A stretch of DNA of 5,472 nucleotides from Bacillota bacterium (GTDB lineage: Bacteria > Bacillota > Bacilli > Paenibacillales > Paenibacillaceae): contig JAEZZE010000463.1 in NCBI GenBank assembly GCA_023418755.1, forward strand, positions 1 through 5,472, in the 5' to 3' direction. Numbering within the stretch: the stretch's first letter is position 1; the number at the start of each line of letters is the position of its first letter. A program made the translations under genes and the position numbers. The notes beneath the pieces were generated by a model. That model worked only from the letters and a program-made list of their open reading frames with translations. It was not told where the DNA came from and did not search any database. Positions 1-5,472 of the stretch are shown in pieces.

Positions 1-218
1 CACCTGGCGCGGCCGACGCCGGCCCCGCCGACGGCGGCGGCCCCGGCGAACCGGCCTTCAAGCCGTTCGCCGGTCGGCGGCTCCAGAAACAGCACCGGCT
101 TCAGCCCGGAACGGAACAGCGCCTCCAGCACGTCCGTCGATCCGGTAAAGTCGTCGCCGTAGTAGCAGATCGGCCGCCTGCCCGTCGCGGCCGGGCGAGC
201 CGTTTCGTTCGCATTCAT
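1..218 (-). CDS. Four-carbon acid sugar kinase family protein (DUF1537, OiaK/OtnK-like), 3' partial
   Basis: N-terminal 72 residues of an ATP-dependent sugar-acid kinase; the rest (family length is about 400-450) lies beyond the left edge. The recognisable signature is ICYYGDDFTGSTDVLEALF at about 17-35, followed by the strand PVLFLEPP. This is the start of the DUF1537 substrate-binding domain, whose GDDFTGS-type loop is a hallmark. Family members phosphorylate threonate, erythronate, 2-oxo-tetronate or 3-oxo-isoapionate. Start ATG at 218 is 5 nt after the stop of the RuBisCO-like gene, and its GGAAAGGG ribosome binding site lies within that gene's last codons, so the two are probably translationally coupled. 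The kinase most likely makes the phosphorylated substrate for the RuBisCO-like protein, which favours an OiaK-like role over plain threonate or erythronate kinase. The ATP-binding C-terminal half cannot be seen, so intactness is unknown. This frame is the real one; another open frame over the same bases is only a shadow. Confidence 0.88.
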   Translation of the reverse strand, partial: MNANETARPAATGRRPICYYGDDFTGSTDVLEALFRSGLKPVLFLEPPTGERLEGRFAGAAAVGGAGVGRAR

Positions 219-223
219 CCGCG

Positions 224-1483
224 TCAGCCCTTTCCGTATTTGTCGATGGCGCGCTGCAGGCTGGGATGGCTCCGCGCATATTCCTCCAGCGGAATGCCCT
301 TGACCGCCGCCTCCCAGCCGAGCTTCATGCTCTCGAAGCCTGCCGCGGGGCCGTCCGGGTGCGCCAGCATGCCGCCTCCCGCCAGATGCATGACGTCGAC
401 GCTTCCCGTCGCCTCGTAGGTTGCCGGAGCCGTTCCCGCCCATTGGGCCGACGATACGACCGGCATCGCCTCGTAACCGCCGAACAGCGGCGTCGTGCAA
501 GCCTTGATCGAACGGAGCACGGACTCGTTGCTTTCGTAAAACTTGCTGTTCAAGCCGTTAACGTGCAGTTGATCCGCTCCGGCGAGCCGGCAGAGCTTCT
601 GGTAGGCGGAAAACTCGATCCCGAGCAGAGGGGCGCGCGTCAGCATCCCCCACTGGTTGCGATGCCCGTGAATCGGCACCTCGCTAAAGCCGTTCAAATA
701 AGCCAATCCGGCCAACCCGACGCACAGGATGCTGACCATGACGCACGTTCCGCCCGCGCGGACGACCCGATCGTGATTCGCCTTCAGCTCGTCGACGTCT
801 CCCGTAATGTTGAACGCGTACATCAGCTTGCGCCCGGTGACGTCCGCCGCCCGTTCCACCGCGTCCATCACCGTCTTCACCTTCAGCTCTAACGGGAAAT
901 AGGGCGGATCGGCGTTCAACTCGTCATCCTTGATAAAATCCATGCCGGCCAGAGCAAGATCGTACACCAGCTTGCCCAGCTCCTCGGGCGACAGCCCGAC
1001 GCTCGGCTTGACGATCGTGCCGAGAATCGGCCGCCCGTAGACGCCGGTCAGCTTTCTCGTGCCGTCAATGCCGAACTTCGGTCCCGGATATCGCCGGGCA
1101 AACGACGCGGGCAGCTCCAGATCGACGAGCCGCAGGCCCGACAGCTCCTGCAGCTCGTATAAATTGCCCGCCGCCGCGGACATCAGATTCGGGATCGAAG
1201 GCCCGAAATTATGCAGCGGGAACGACACCGTCACATAACCCCGCCTGTACTTCCCGTCATGTCCCGGAGGCAGCTTCGCGCCGGGCAAGGAGGGGGCGTC
1301 CGCCGCCTCCAGCTCCTCGATCGCTTCCACTCTGGCGGCATGCCGCTCTTTTAACGCATCCGTCTCGCCGGGAACCGCCGTGAACGTTCCCGTCGACTGC
1401 TCCCCGGCGATAATCCGCGCGACTTTCTCCAGCGAAAAAGGCGTTTCCGCCAAATAGACCGCCTTCACGCGTTCTTCGCTCAT
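224..1483 (-). CDS. RuBisCO-like protein (large-chain family, form IV; OiaX/OiaT-type sugar-acid phosphate enzyme candidate)
   Basis: A 419-residue member of the RuBisCO large-chain family, shorter than true RuBisCO (about 470) and typical of form IV. Aligned by eye with plant RuBisCO it keeps Glu28 (E60), Thr33 (T65), Asn107 (N123), Lys159 in GTIVKPSVGLS (K175), Lys185, Asp187 and Glu188 in FIKDDEL (K201, D203, E204, the carbamate and Mg site), His274-Arg275 in HGHR (H294, R295), His307 (H327), Lys314 (K334), Ser344 (S379) and the GGG phosphate loop at 369-371. Changes are W66 to Phe34, K177 to Ser161 and G380-G381 to Ser-Ala. It should therefore do Mg-dependent enolate chemistry on a phosphorylated keto acid rather than CO2 fixation. 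The DUF1537 kinase starts 5 nt downstream, the neighbour expected for OiaX (3-oxo-isoapionate-4-phosphate decarboxylase) or OiaT (transcarboxylase/hydrolase); which of these, or neither, cannot be told. The methionine-salvage MtnW role is less likely because no mtn genes are near. ATG at 1483 is preferred over TTG at 1501, which lies upstream of the AAGGGGG site. Confidence 0.9.
   Translation of the reverse strand: MSEERVKAVYLAETPFSLEKVARIIAGEQSTGTFTAVPGETDALKERHAARVEAIEELEAADAPSLPGAKLPPGHDGKYRRGYVTVSFPLHNFGPSIPNLMSAAAGNLYELQELSGLRLVDLELPASFARRYPGPKFGIDGTRKLTGVYGRPILGTIVKPSVGLSPEELGKLVYDLALAGMDFIKDDELNADPPYFPLELKVKTVMDAVERAADVTGRKLMYAFNITGDVDELKANHDRVVRAGGTCVMVSILCVGLAGLAYLNGFSEVPIHGHRNQWGMLTRAPLLGIEFSAYQKLCRLAGADQLHVNGLNSKFYESNESVLRSIKACTTPLFGGYEAMPVVSSAQWAGTAPATYEATGSVDVMHLAGGGMLAHPDGPAAGFESMKLGWEAAVKGIPLEEYARSHPSLQRAIDKYGKG
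228..235 (-). promoter_or_regulatory. Ribosome binding site of the kinase gene, inside the end of the RuBisCO-like gene
   Basis: GGAAAGGG on the minus strand lies 9 nt before ATG at 218 and overlaps the last sense codons of the upstream gene. This layout suggests translational coupling of the RuBisCO-like protein and the kinase. Confidence 0.65.
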
Positions 1484-1491
1484 CTTCCGTT

Positions 1492-1498
1492 CCCCCTT
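1492..1498 (-). promoter_or_regulatory. Ribosome binding site deciding the start of the RuBisCO-like gene
   Basis: AAGGGGG on the minus strand lies 8 nt before ATG at 1483. The in-frame TTG at 1501 abuts this site on its 5' side, so starting there would put the site inside the coding region. Confidence 0.75.
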
Positions 1499-1529
1499 CA
1501 AGTTCCCGCGCTTCCGGCTCCCCGACCGG

Positions 1530-2252
1530 TCACCCGCATGCCGGCGGCAGTCCGTCTCCTCCGAAGACCGGTTTATCGATCGTCTCTCCCCGGCTTAAGC
1601 GCTCTAAAGTTATCTTCACCTGCTCGACGCCCAGACGCGGGCTGGACAGCACCGGCTTGCCGGTCTCGGCGGCCAAGATCTTCTCCATCCGAGCCATCGA
1701 GCCTTGCGCCAGCACGATCGCATCCGCGTCTTGGGCGGCGCGAAGCGCGGTTTCGAGCAGAATGCGGTCGTGTTCCTCCGGCCTCCCGCCGGTCAGCGCT
1801 TCGAACGCGCCTGTCGCCAGTCCGTTGACGAGCTTGACGTCGCGGTCCAACTCCGCCGCCTTGGCCTCGATAAGGCGCATCGTCGGCCGCAGCGTCGACG
1901 GCAGCGTGGCCAGCACGGCGACGCGGTCGTAACCCGCGGCCGCCTTGGCCGCCATCGCGTCGTCGATCTTGACGATCGGGACGCCGATCAGCTTGCGCGC
2001 TTCGTCCGCGACCTCGCCGACCGACGAGCACGTATTCAGGATCACGTCGGCTCCCAGCTCTTCGCCGTGACGGAAATACTGTACGAGCCTGCGAGCGACT
2101 CCGGGCGGAATATGTCCCGCCTGAACGACGTCCCCGATCAAGGAGTCGTCGATAATGTTCACCAGCCTGACGTCCGGCAGCATCTCGCGGAATACGGCCT
2201 TCAGCGGATCGGCCAGCCCCTGGCCGGTATAGACGGCAACGACGGTTTTCAT
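1530..2252 (-). CDS. Asp/Glu racemase superfamily protein with a single catalytic cysteine
   Basis: A 240-residue cytoplasmic protein of the aspartate/glutamate racemase superfamily, which also holds hydantoin racemases, maleate isomerase and arylmalonate decarboxylase. Visible support: N-terminal strand VVAVYTGQGLADPL, then ILNTCSSVGE with the first catalytic Cys at 75, then the mid-protein strand VAVLATLPSTLRPT at about 111-124. The second catalytic Cys normally falls in an LGCxxM-like motif. Here the equivalent segment reads IVLAQGSMARM (about 179-189), with Gln183 in that place. The only other Cys, at 239, is next to the C-terminus. Two-base racemisation through a Cys pair is therefore unlikely; one-base chemistry, such as isomerisation, decarboxylation or C-C cleavage of a sugar acid, fits better. 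Start ATG at 2252 follows AAGGAGGA. It lies 49 nt after the GH127-like gene and 46 nt before the RuBisCO-like gene, so its substrate is probably an acid intermediate of the same pathway. Family assignment is good; function is unknown. Confidence 0.85.
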   Translation of the reverse strand: MKTVVAVYTGQGLADPLKAVFREMLPDVRLVNIIDDSLIGDVVQAGHIPPGVARRLVQYFRHGEELGADVILNTCSSVGEVADEARKLIGVPIVKIDDAMAAKAAAGYDRVAVLATLPSTLRPTMRLIEAKAAELDRDVKLVNGLATGAFEALTGGRPEEHDRILLETALRAAQDADAIVLAQGSMARMEKILAAETGKPVLSSPRLGVEQVKITLERLSRGETIDKPVFGGDGLPPACG

Positions 2253-2260
2253 CGCATTGT

Positions 2261-2268
2261 TCCTCCTT
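2261..2268 (-). promoter_or_regulatory. Ribosome binding site of the racemase-like gene
   Basis: AAGGAGGA on the minus strand; its AGGAGG core ends 9 nt before ATG at 2252. An overlapping ATG at 2257 runs directly into TGA, so 2252 is the start. Confidence 0.75.
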
Positions 2269-2277
2269 CGGCGGTTC

Positions 2278-2295
2278 GGCGCGGCTTCGCGCGCC
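2278..2295. repeat. Short GC-only inverted repeat between the GH127-like and racemase-like genes
   Basis: GGCGCG and CGCGCC form a perfect 6-bp stem around a 6-nt loop in the 49-nt gap. No T-run follows on the transcribed strand and the next ribosome binding site starts shortly after, so it does not look like a terminator. It may be a small mRNA hairpin or chance in GC-rich DNA. Confidence 0.3.
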
Positions 2296-2301
2296 CGCGC
2301 T

Positions 2302-4026
2302 TTACCATACGATCTCTTTGTCCGGACGCCGGTAGTCGCCCTCGCGCATCGGCGCCGTCTCGAACACCTTGCGTCCGCTATAGTACGGATGATAGCGTCC
2401 TTCCGGGGAAATGCCGACGACGTCGTCGCCGCGCCATTGCGTCAGGAACGTCTGCCCGATCGCCGTCTCGACGGTCGTGCGCGTATCGAGCGGGAACGTC
2501 ACCGTAATCGTTTCTCCCTCGCTAGCCTCGCCCAACAGCAGAAAATGCTCCTTGACCCAGCTGCTCGGGTCCATGCCGCGGGCTTCCGCGACGCTGCCGC
2601 CGCGCTCGCGGACGACTCTCACCTTCGTGTATCCGGCCCACTCCGGAATGCGGATCCGCAGTTCGGGGATATCCCGGCGAACGTGCAGCACGACTTTCCC
2701 CTCATGAGGCAAATAGCTGTCGACGTCCAGCCAGACGGAGCCGCGATTGAGCAGGAAGTTGACGCTTACGCTGCCGCCCTGCTCGGTAATCGTATTGCTC
2801 CATCCCATGTATAGGCCGCGGGTACCGGAGCCGAGGCAGCAGATTTGCAGATCGTTCGTATGGCCGCGGCCGTGGTTGACGTCGCAGCAGAAGTCGTTGG
2901 GAGCGGAGTAGCCGGCGAATGACCCGCGGGTCCGTTTGGCGACATCGGTGTAGCTGATACTGCCCGGAACGTTGCCCGACTTGTCGTCCGTTTCCTTCAC
3001 CCAATCGAGATCGAGCAATTGCGATTCGGCCAGATGATTGCGGAGGAACCGTTCGACCGTTCCCCAATACTTCGTGTATCCGCTCTTGGCCAACGTGATC
3101 CCCGTCGCGATCAGATCGACCAGGGAGCAAGTCTCGTGCTCGTAAGCCTGCTCCTTCAAGTCTCCCGGCGTCCAGCCGAACGAAGTGCATTTGGTAAGCG
3201 CCCATGCATAGCTCTTCTCCACCCAGGCGATCAGCTTGGCGTCGCCCGTAAAGACGCCGAACCGGGCGATCGCGTCCAGCGTGCCGAGACGGGTATGGAA
3301 GTGGCCGCTGCGATACGCCAGCGCGTCGTTAAAGCTGCCGTCCTCGTTAAACACGCCGCTGCGCTCGACGATCAGCGCGGCGAAGAAGCGGCACAGCTCG
3401 AACGCGTCCTTGTTGCCCGTCACCTCGTGATATTTGAGCAGCGGCATAATGAGCCGTCCGCAGAACGCGGCCGGATCGGGGGCAAGCCGAAGCAGCGCGG
3501 CGTTGCGGGACGGCCAGCCGCCTTCCATGTACTCCGAAGCCGGATAGTACCACACCTCGCGCTCCTTGATCGCGATTCTCTTCAGCGCGGCGACGTGACG
3601 GTCGGCCGCCTCTTTGACCTTCGGATCCCCGGTCGTCATGTACCAAGTCGTCAGCGACAGAATGACGGCCCGCTGATCGATCAGATTGGCGTTCTGCTCC
3701 CAGTCGAAGTTCGGATTGTGCTGCCGGTAGCTAAGCCCGTCTTCCTTGAAGAAGGTCATCAGATTTTCACGGTATTTAGCCTCGATCTCCTCGCCCAGCG
3801 TCTCTCCCGACATATGACGGGCCAAAATCATGCCGTCGATCATCCGGCCGTGGGACGAACCGAAATCCCAGTCTCCGTGCGTCAGATTGGCCGGATCCGT
3901 CATCAGGTTCGCGGCGAAAAAGGGATAACCGTGAAAATCGGGATCGGACATGCCCGCCATCGCGTTCAGCGCGTGTCCGCCTCTCTCCTCCAGCATCAGC
4001 GTATCGGGAATCAGTCGTTTAGCCAT
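2302..4026 (-). CDS. GH127/DUF1680-like glycoside hydrolase (beta-L-arabinofuranosidase-like fold), cytoplasmic
   Basis: Predicted glycosidase of 574 residues, close to the length usual for GH127/DUF1680 proteins, which have an (alpha/alpha)6 barrel followed by beta-sandwich domains. Visible support: the motif YEHETC with Glu298 and Cys300, and CC at 396-397 in LQICCLGSG. These match the Glu-x-Cys plus Cys-Cys set that binds zinc and supplies the Cys nucleophile in GH127 arabinofuranosidases. The later part has the family's beta-sandwich style (LRIRIPEWAGY near 456-466, then GETITVTFPL). The loop before YEHETC is short, so the acid/base Glu is not obvious. A second CC occurs at 380-381. There is no signal peptide or membrane segment, so it should act on imported oligosaccharides. 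A TTG start at 4047 is possible, but it overlaps the AGGAG site; ATG at 4026 sits 9 nt behind that site and is preferred. It begins 51 nt after the regulator. Substrate unknown: GH127 includes arabinofuranosidases and an aceric acid hydrolase acting on rhamnogalacturonan II, and an apiosyl or uronosyl substrate is only a guess. Confidence 0.82.
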   Translation of the reverse strand: MAKRLIPDTLMLEERGGHALNAMAGMSDPDFHGYPFFAANLMTDPANLTHGDWDFGSSHGRMIDGMILARHMSGETLGEEIEAKYRENLMTFFKEDGLSYRQHNPNFDWEQNANLIDQRAVILSLTTWYMTTGDPKVKEAADRHVAALKRIAIKEREVWYYPASEYMEGGWPSRNAALLRLAPDPAAFCGRLIMPLLKYHEVTGNKDAFELCRFFAALIVERSGVFNEDGSFNDALAYRSGHFHTRLGTLDAIARFGVFTGDAKLIAWVEKSYAWALTKCTSFGWTPGDLKEQAYEHETCSLVDLIATGITLAKSGYTKYWGTVERFLRNHLAESQLLDLDWVKETDDKSGNVPGSISYTDVAKRTRGSFAGYSAPNDFCCDVNHGRGHTNDLQICCLGSGTRGLYMGWSNTITEQGGSVSVNFLLNRGSVWLDVDSYLPHEGKVVLHVRRDIPELRIRIPEWAGYTKVRVVRERGGSVAEARGMDPSSWVKEHFLLLGEASEGETITVTFPLDTRTTVETAIGQTFLTQWRGDDVVGISPEGRYHPYYSGRKVFETAPMREGDYRRPDKEIVW

Positions 4027-4035
4027 ATTCCATCT

Positions 4036-4040
4036 CTCCT
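4036..4040 (-). promoter_or_regulatory. Ribosome binding site deciding the start of the GH127-like gene
   Basis: AGGAG on the minus strand lies 9 nt before ATG at 4026. The upstream in-frame TTG at 4047 would place this site inside the coding region, and the overlapping ATG at 4034 runs into a stop after four codons. Both are therefore rejected as starts. Confidence 0.75.
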
Positions 4041-4077
4041 CTTCCAATCTTGTCGCGTAAAGCTTGCTTGCGTGCGT

Positions 4078-5472
4078 TCACGTCTTGCCGCAGACGAACT
4101 CGCTGCGGAACTCCCCGATCGTCTTGCCCGTCTTCTTCTTGAAAATCTGGCTGAAATATCGGTAATCCTCGTAGCCGACTTTGCGGGCGATTTCGTAATT
4201 TTTATAGGTCGGCACCCGCATTAGCTCCATCGCTTTCCGAATGCGGATATCCGCCAGATAATCGACGAAATTGTGCCCCGTCATCTTCTTGAACAGCCGG
4301 CTCAGGTAGTCCGGATTGACGAAGCGGCTTTCCGCGATTTGCTGCAGCGACAGCGGCTGATCGTAATGCGACTCGATCAGCCGCTGCGCCTCGCGAACGA
4401 CCAGCTCACCTTGCGTCGTTCCTTGCCGCTCCGCCGACGCTAGCACCGCGGGTATAAGCTCCCCCGCGAACAGCGCGCGCACCGAATCCGGATCGTTCCT
4501 GGCCCGAAGCTCTTCCGTCAGCTCCAGCGGGGACTTCCCGCAGACGTTCTCCAGACCGGAATCGTTGGCGCGCAGCTGGCGCTCGAGCGCATGGACGAGC
4601 AGGGCGGCTCCCTGTTGAAGCTGATCCGCCGTCGCCGACTCGCCGCAGAGGGAAGCGAGCAGCAGATCGAATTCCCGTTCTGCCCCCTCCCGGTTAGCCA
4701 TCTGCAGCGCCATCAGAAACGCCTGCTCGCGCTTCTGCGGATACGGCTGCGAGACGGACCCGGCCGGGCCGCTCGCGGCGGACGAAATCGAAGCCGACAA
4801 TAGGGCTTCCTTCTCGGACAGCTTCCGCCCGGCCAAGGCGGCCTGCGCTTGCTCGTAGGCCCGCTTCAGCCGCTCCGCCTCCGCGGTCGCGGTCTCGCTA
4901 AGGCCGACGCTGTAACAGACGCCGTCCATTCGCTTCAGCTCGGCCTGCACGGCGCCAAGCAGCCGCTTCAGCTCGCCGGGAGGCAACGGGTCCGCGGCGA
5001 TGGCGCCGACCGCTCCCGGGCGGCCGTCCGGAGACGGCGACAATGCCAGCTCCCAATCGCCGCCGAAGTAGAACGCCCGCTCCCGCATGAGCTTATCGCG
5101 CAGCGGACGCAGCCAGGCCGCGCCGGCTCCGTCCTCCCGGTACCGGTCGGCCTGGACGACGAAGACGGCGGACGCTTTGCCCGCCCATGAAGCCGGCGGA
5201 TCGCCGCCCTCTCGCTCTTGGCCGGCGCGTTCCAGCAGCAAATCGCGAAACCACCCGTCGCTCCTCCCCGCTTCCTCGACTCTCCGCCGTTCGCCCTCTC
5301 TCCGGTCGAGCTCCGCCACCGCCTTGTCCAGCACGTCGGCGAGTTCTTCCTTCTTGACCGGCTTGAGCAGATAGTCGAAAGCATGATGACGGATCGCCTG
5401 CTTCGTGTACTCGAAATCCGAGTAGCCGCTGACGACGATCGTGAGCAGCTCCGGCAGCGCGCCGTCCAGCAG
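4078..5472 (-). CDS. YesN-type two-component response regulator, AraC-family output domain (5' partial)
   Basis: DNA-binding response regulator, probably activating the sugar-use genes just downstream. The reading frame is open to the window edge, so the 464 visible residues lack the start and the phospho-accepting Asp. Visible residues 1-50 are the end of a receiver domain: switch Ser15 in VVSGYSDF and the conserved Lys37 in DYLLKP. Residues about 100-214 look like the degenerate GGDEF-like middle region seen in YesN proteins (CYSVGLSE, then a helix rich in Ala and Gln), but this match is weak. Residues about 356-460 form an AraC domain with two helix-turn-helix units, LSLQQIAESRFVNPDYLSRL and then YEIARKVGYEDYRYFSQIFK. 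An internal GTG at 5334 is not the start, because the receiver-domain sequence continues upstream of it in frame. In this family a YesM-type sensor kinase gene usually lies alongside; none is visible here, and it may lie beyond the right edge. The AraC and receiver assignments are firm; the target genes are inferred from position. Confidence 0.93.
   Translation of the reverse strand: MLDGALPELLTIVVSGYSDFEYTKQAIRHHAFDYLLKPVKKEELADVLDKAVAELDRREGERRRVEEAGRSDGWFRDLLLERAGQEREGGDPPASWAGKASAVFVVQADRYREDGAGAAWLRPLRDKLMRERAFYFGGDWELALSPSPDGRPGAVGAIAADPLPPGELKRLLGAVQAELKRMDGVCYSVGLSETATAEAERLKRAYEQAQAALAGRKLSEKEALLSASISSAASGPAGSVSQPYPQKREQAFLMALQMANREGAEREFDLLLASLCGESATADQLQQGAALLVHALERQLRANDSGLENVCGKSPLELTEELRARNDPDSVRALFAGELIPAVLASAERQGTTQGELVVREAQRLIESHYDQPLSLQQIAESRFVNPDYLSRLFKKMTGHNFVDYLADIRIRKAMELMRVPTYKNYEIARKVGYEDYRYFSQIFKKKTGKTIGEFRSEFVCGKT

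Noticed and set aside
58..279. 73-codon minus-strand frame overlapping the kinase start
   Set aside because: The alternative frame from ATG at 218 carries the YYGDDFTGSTD kinase signature, so this frame is a shadow.
266..892. 208-codon plus-strand open frame
   Set aside because: Antisense to conserved RuBisCO-like active-site segments and without any recognisable motif.
224..1483. True CO2-fixing RuBisCO or methionine-salvage MtnW
   Set aside because: The length and the K177, W66, G380 and G381 changes argue against true RuBisCO; no methionine-salvage gene is nearby, and the DUF1537 kinase partner points to sugar-acid breakdown.
2278..2295. Intrinsic terminator between the GH127-like and racemase-like genes
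   Set aside because: The stem is only 6 bp and no T-run follows on the transcribed strand.
1704..2507. 267-codon plus-strand open frame
   Set aside because: Antisense to the racemase-like and GH127-like genes, Arg-rich, with no family motif; a shadow of codon bias.
3019..4224. 401-codon open frame on the plus strand across the GH127-like start and the regulator end
   Set aside because: It lies antisense to two well-supported genes, has no recognisable domain and is rich in Arg, Gln and His as expected for antisense frames in GC-rich coding DNA.
5334..5334. GTG at 5334 as the start of the regulator
   Set aside because: The frame continues upstream to the window edge with clear receiver-domain sequence (VVSGYSDF, DYLLKP).

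Overview
This window is a GC-rich stretch in which every supported gene lies on the minus strand, so transcription runs from the right edge to the left edge. The likely source is a high-GC member of the Paenibacillaceae (Paenibacillus or Cohnella type). This rests on the strong Shine-Dalgarno sites, the large YesN-type response regulator with an AraC output domain, and its placement next to carbohydrate-degradation genes. The genus is an inference from style, not from a marker gene.

Layout in transcription order: (1) a YesN-type response regulator (5472-4078), 5'-truncated by the window edge; (2) a cytoplasmic GH127/DUF1680-like protein (4026-2302) with a probable zinc/cysteine active site; (3) an Asp/Glu-racemase superfamily protein (2252-1530) that keeps only the first of the two usual catalytic cysteines; (4) a RuBisCO-like protein, RLP (1483-224), retaining almost all RuBisCO catalytic residues, including the carbamylatable lysine; (5) the N-terminal part of a four-carbon-acid-sugar kinase of the DUF1537 family (218-1), cut by the left edge. 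The gaps are 51, 49, 46 and 5 nt, each gene has its own ribosome binding site, and I see no terminator between them, so they look like one operon or a regulator plus its operon. No stretch over 300 bases lacks a gene.

How the genes may work together: pairing of a DUF1537 kinase with an RLP is known from the oxidative D-apiose/D-apionate pathways. There, OiaK phosphorylates 3-oxo-isoapionate and the RLPs OiaX or OiaT decarboxylate or cleave the resulting 4-phosphate. The last two genes fit that logic: the kinase makes a phosphorylated branched or 3-oxo sugar acid and the RLP breaks it down. The GH127-like protein could release the sugar or sugar acid from an imported oligosaccharide. The racemase-superfamily protein could isomerise or decarboxylate an acid intermediate. 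These last two do not belong to the apionate pathway as I know it, so the operon may be a variant or a new pathway. The substrate cannot be fixed from the sequence alone.
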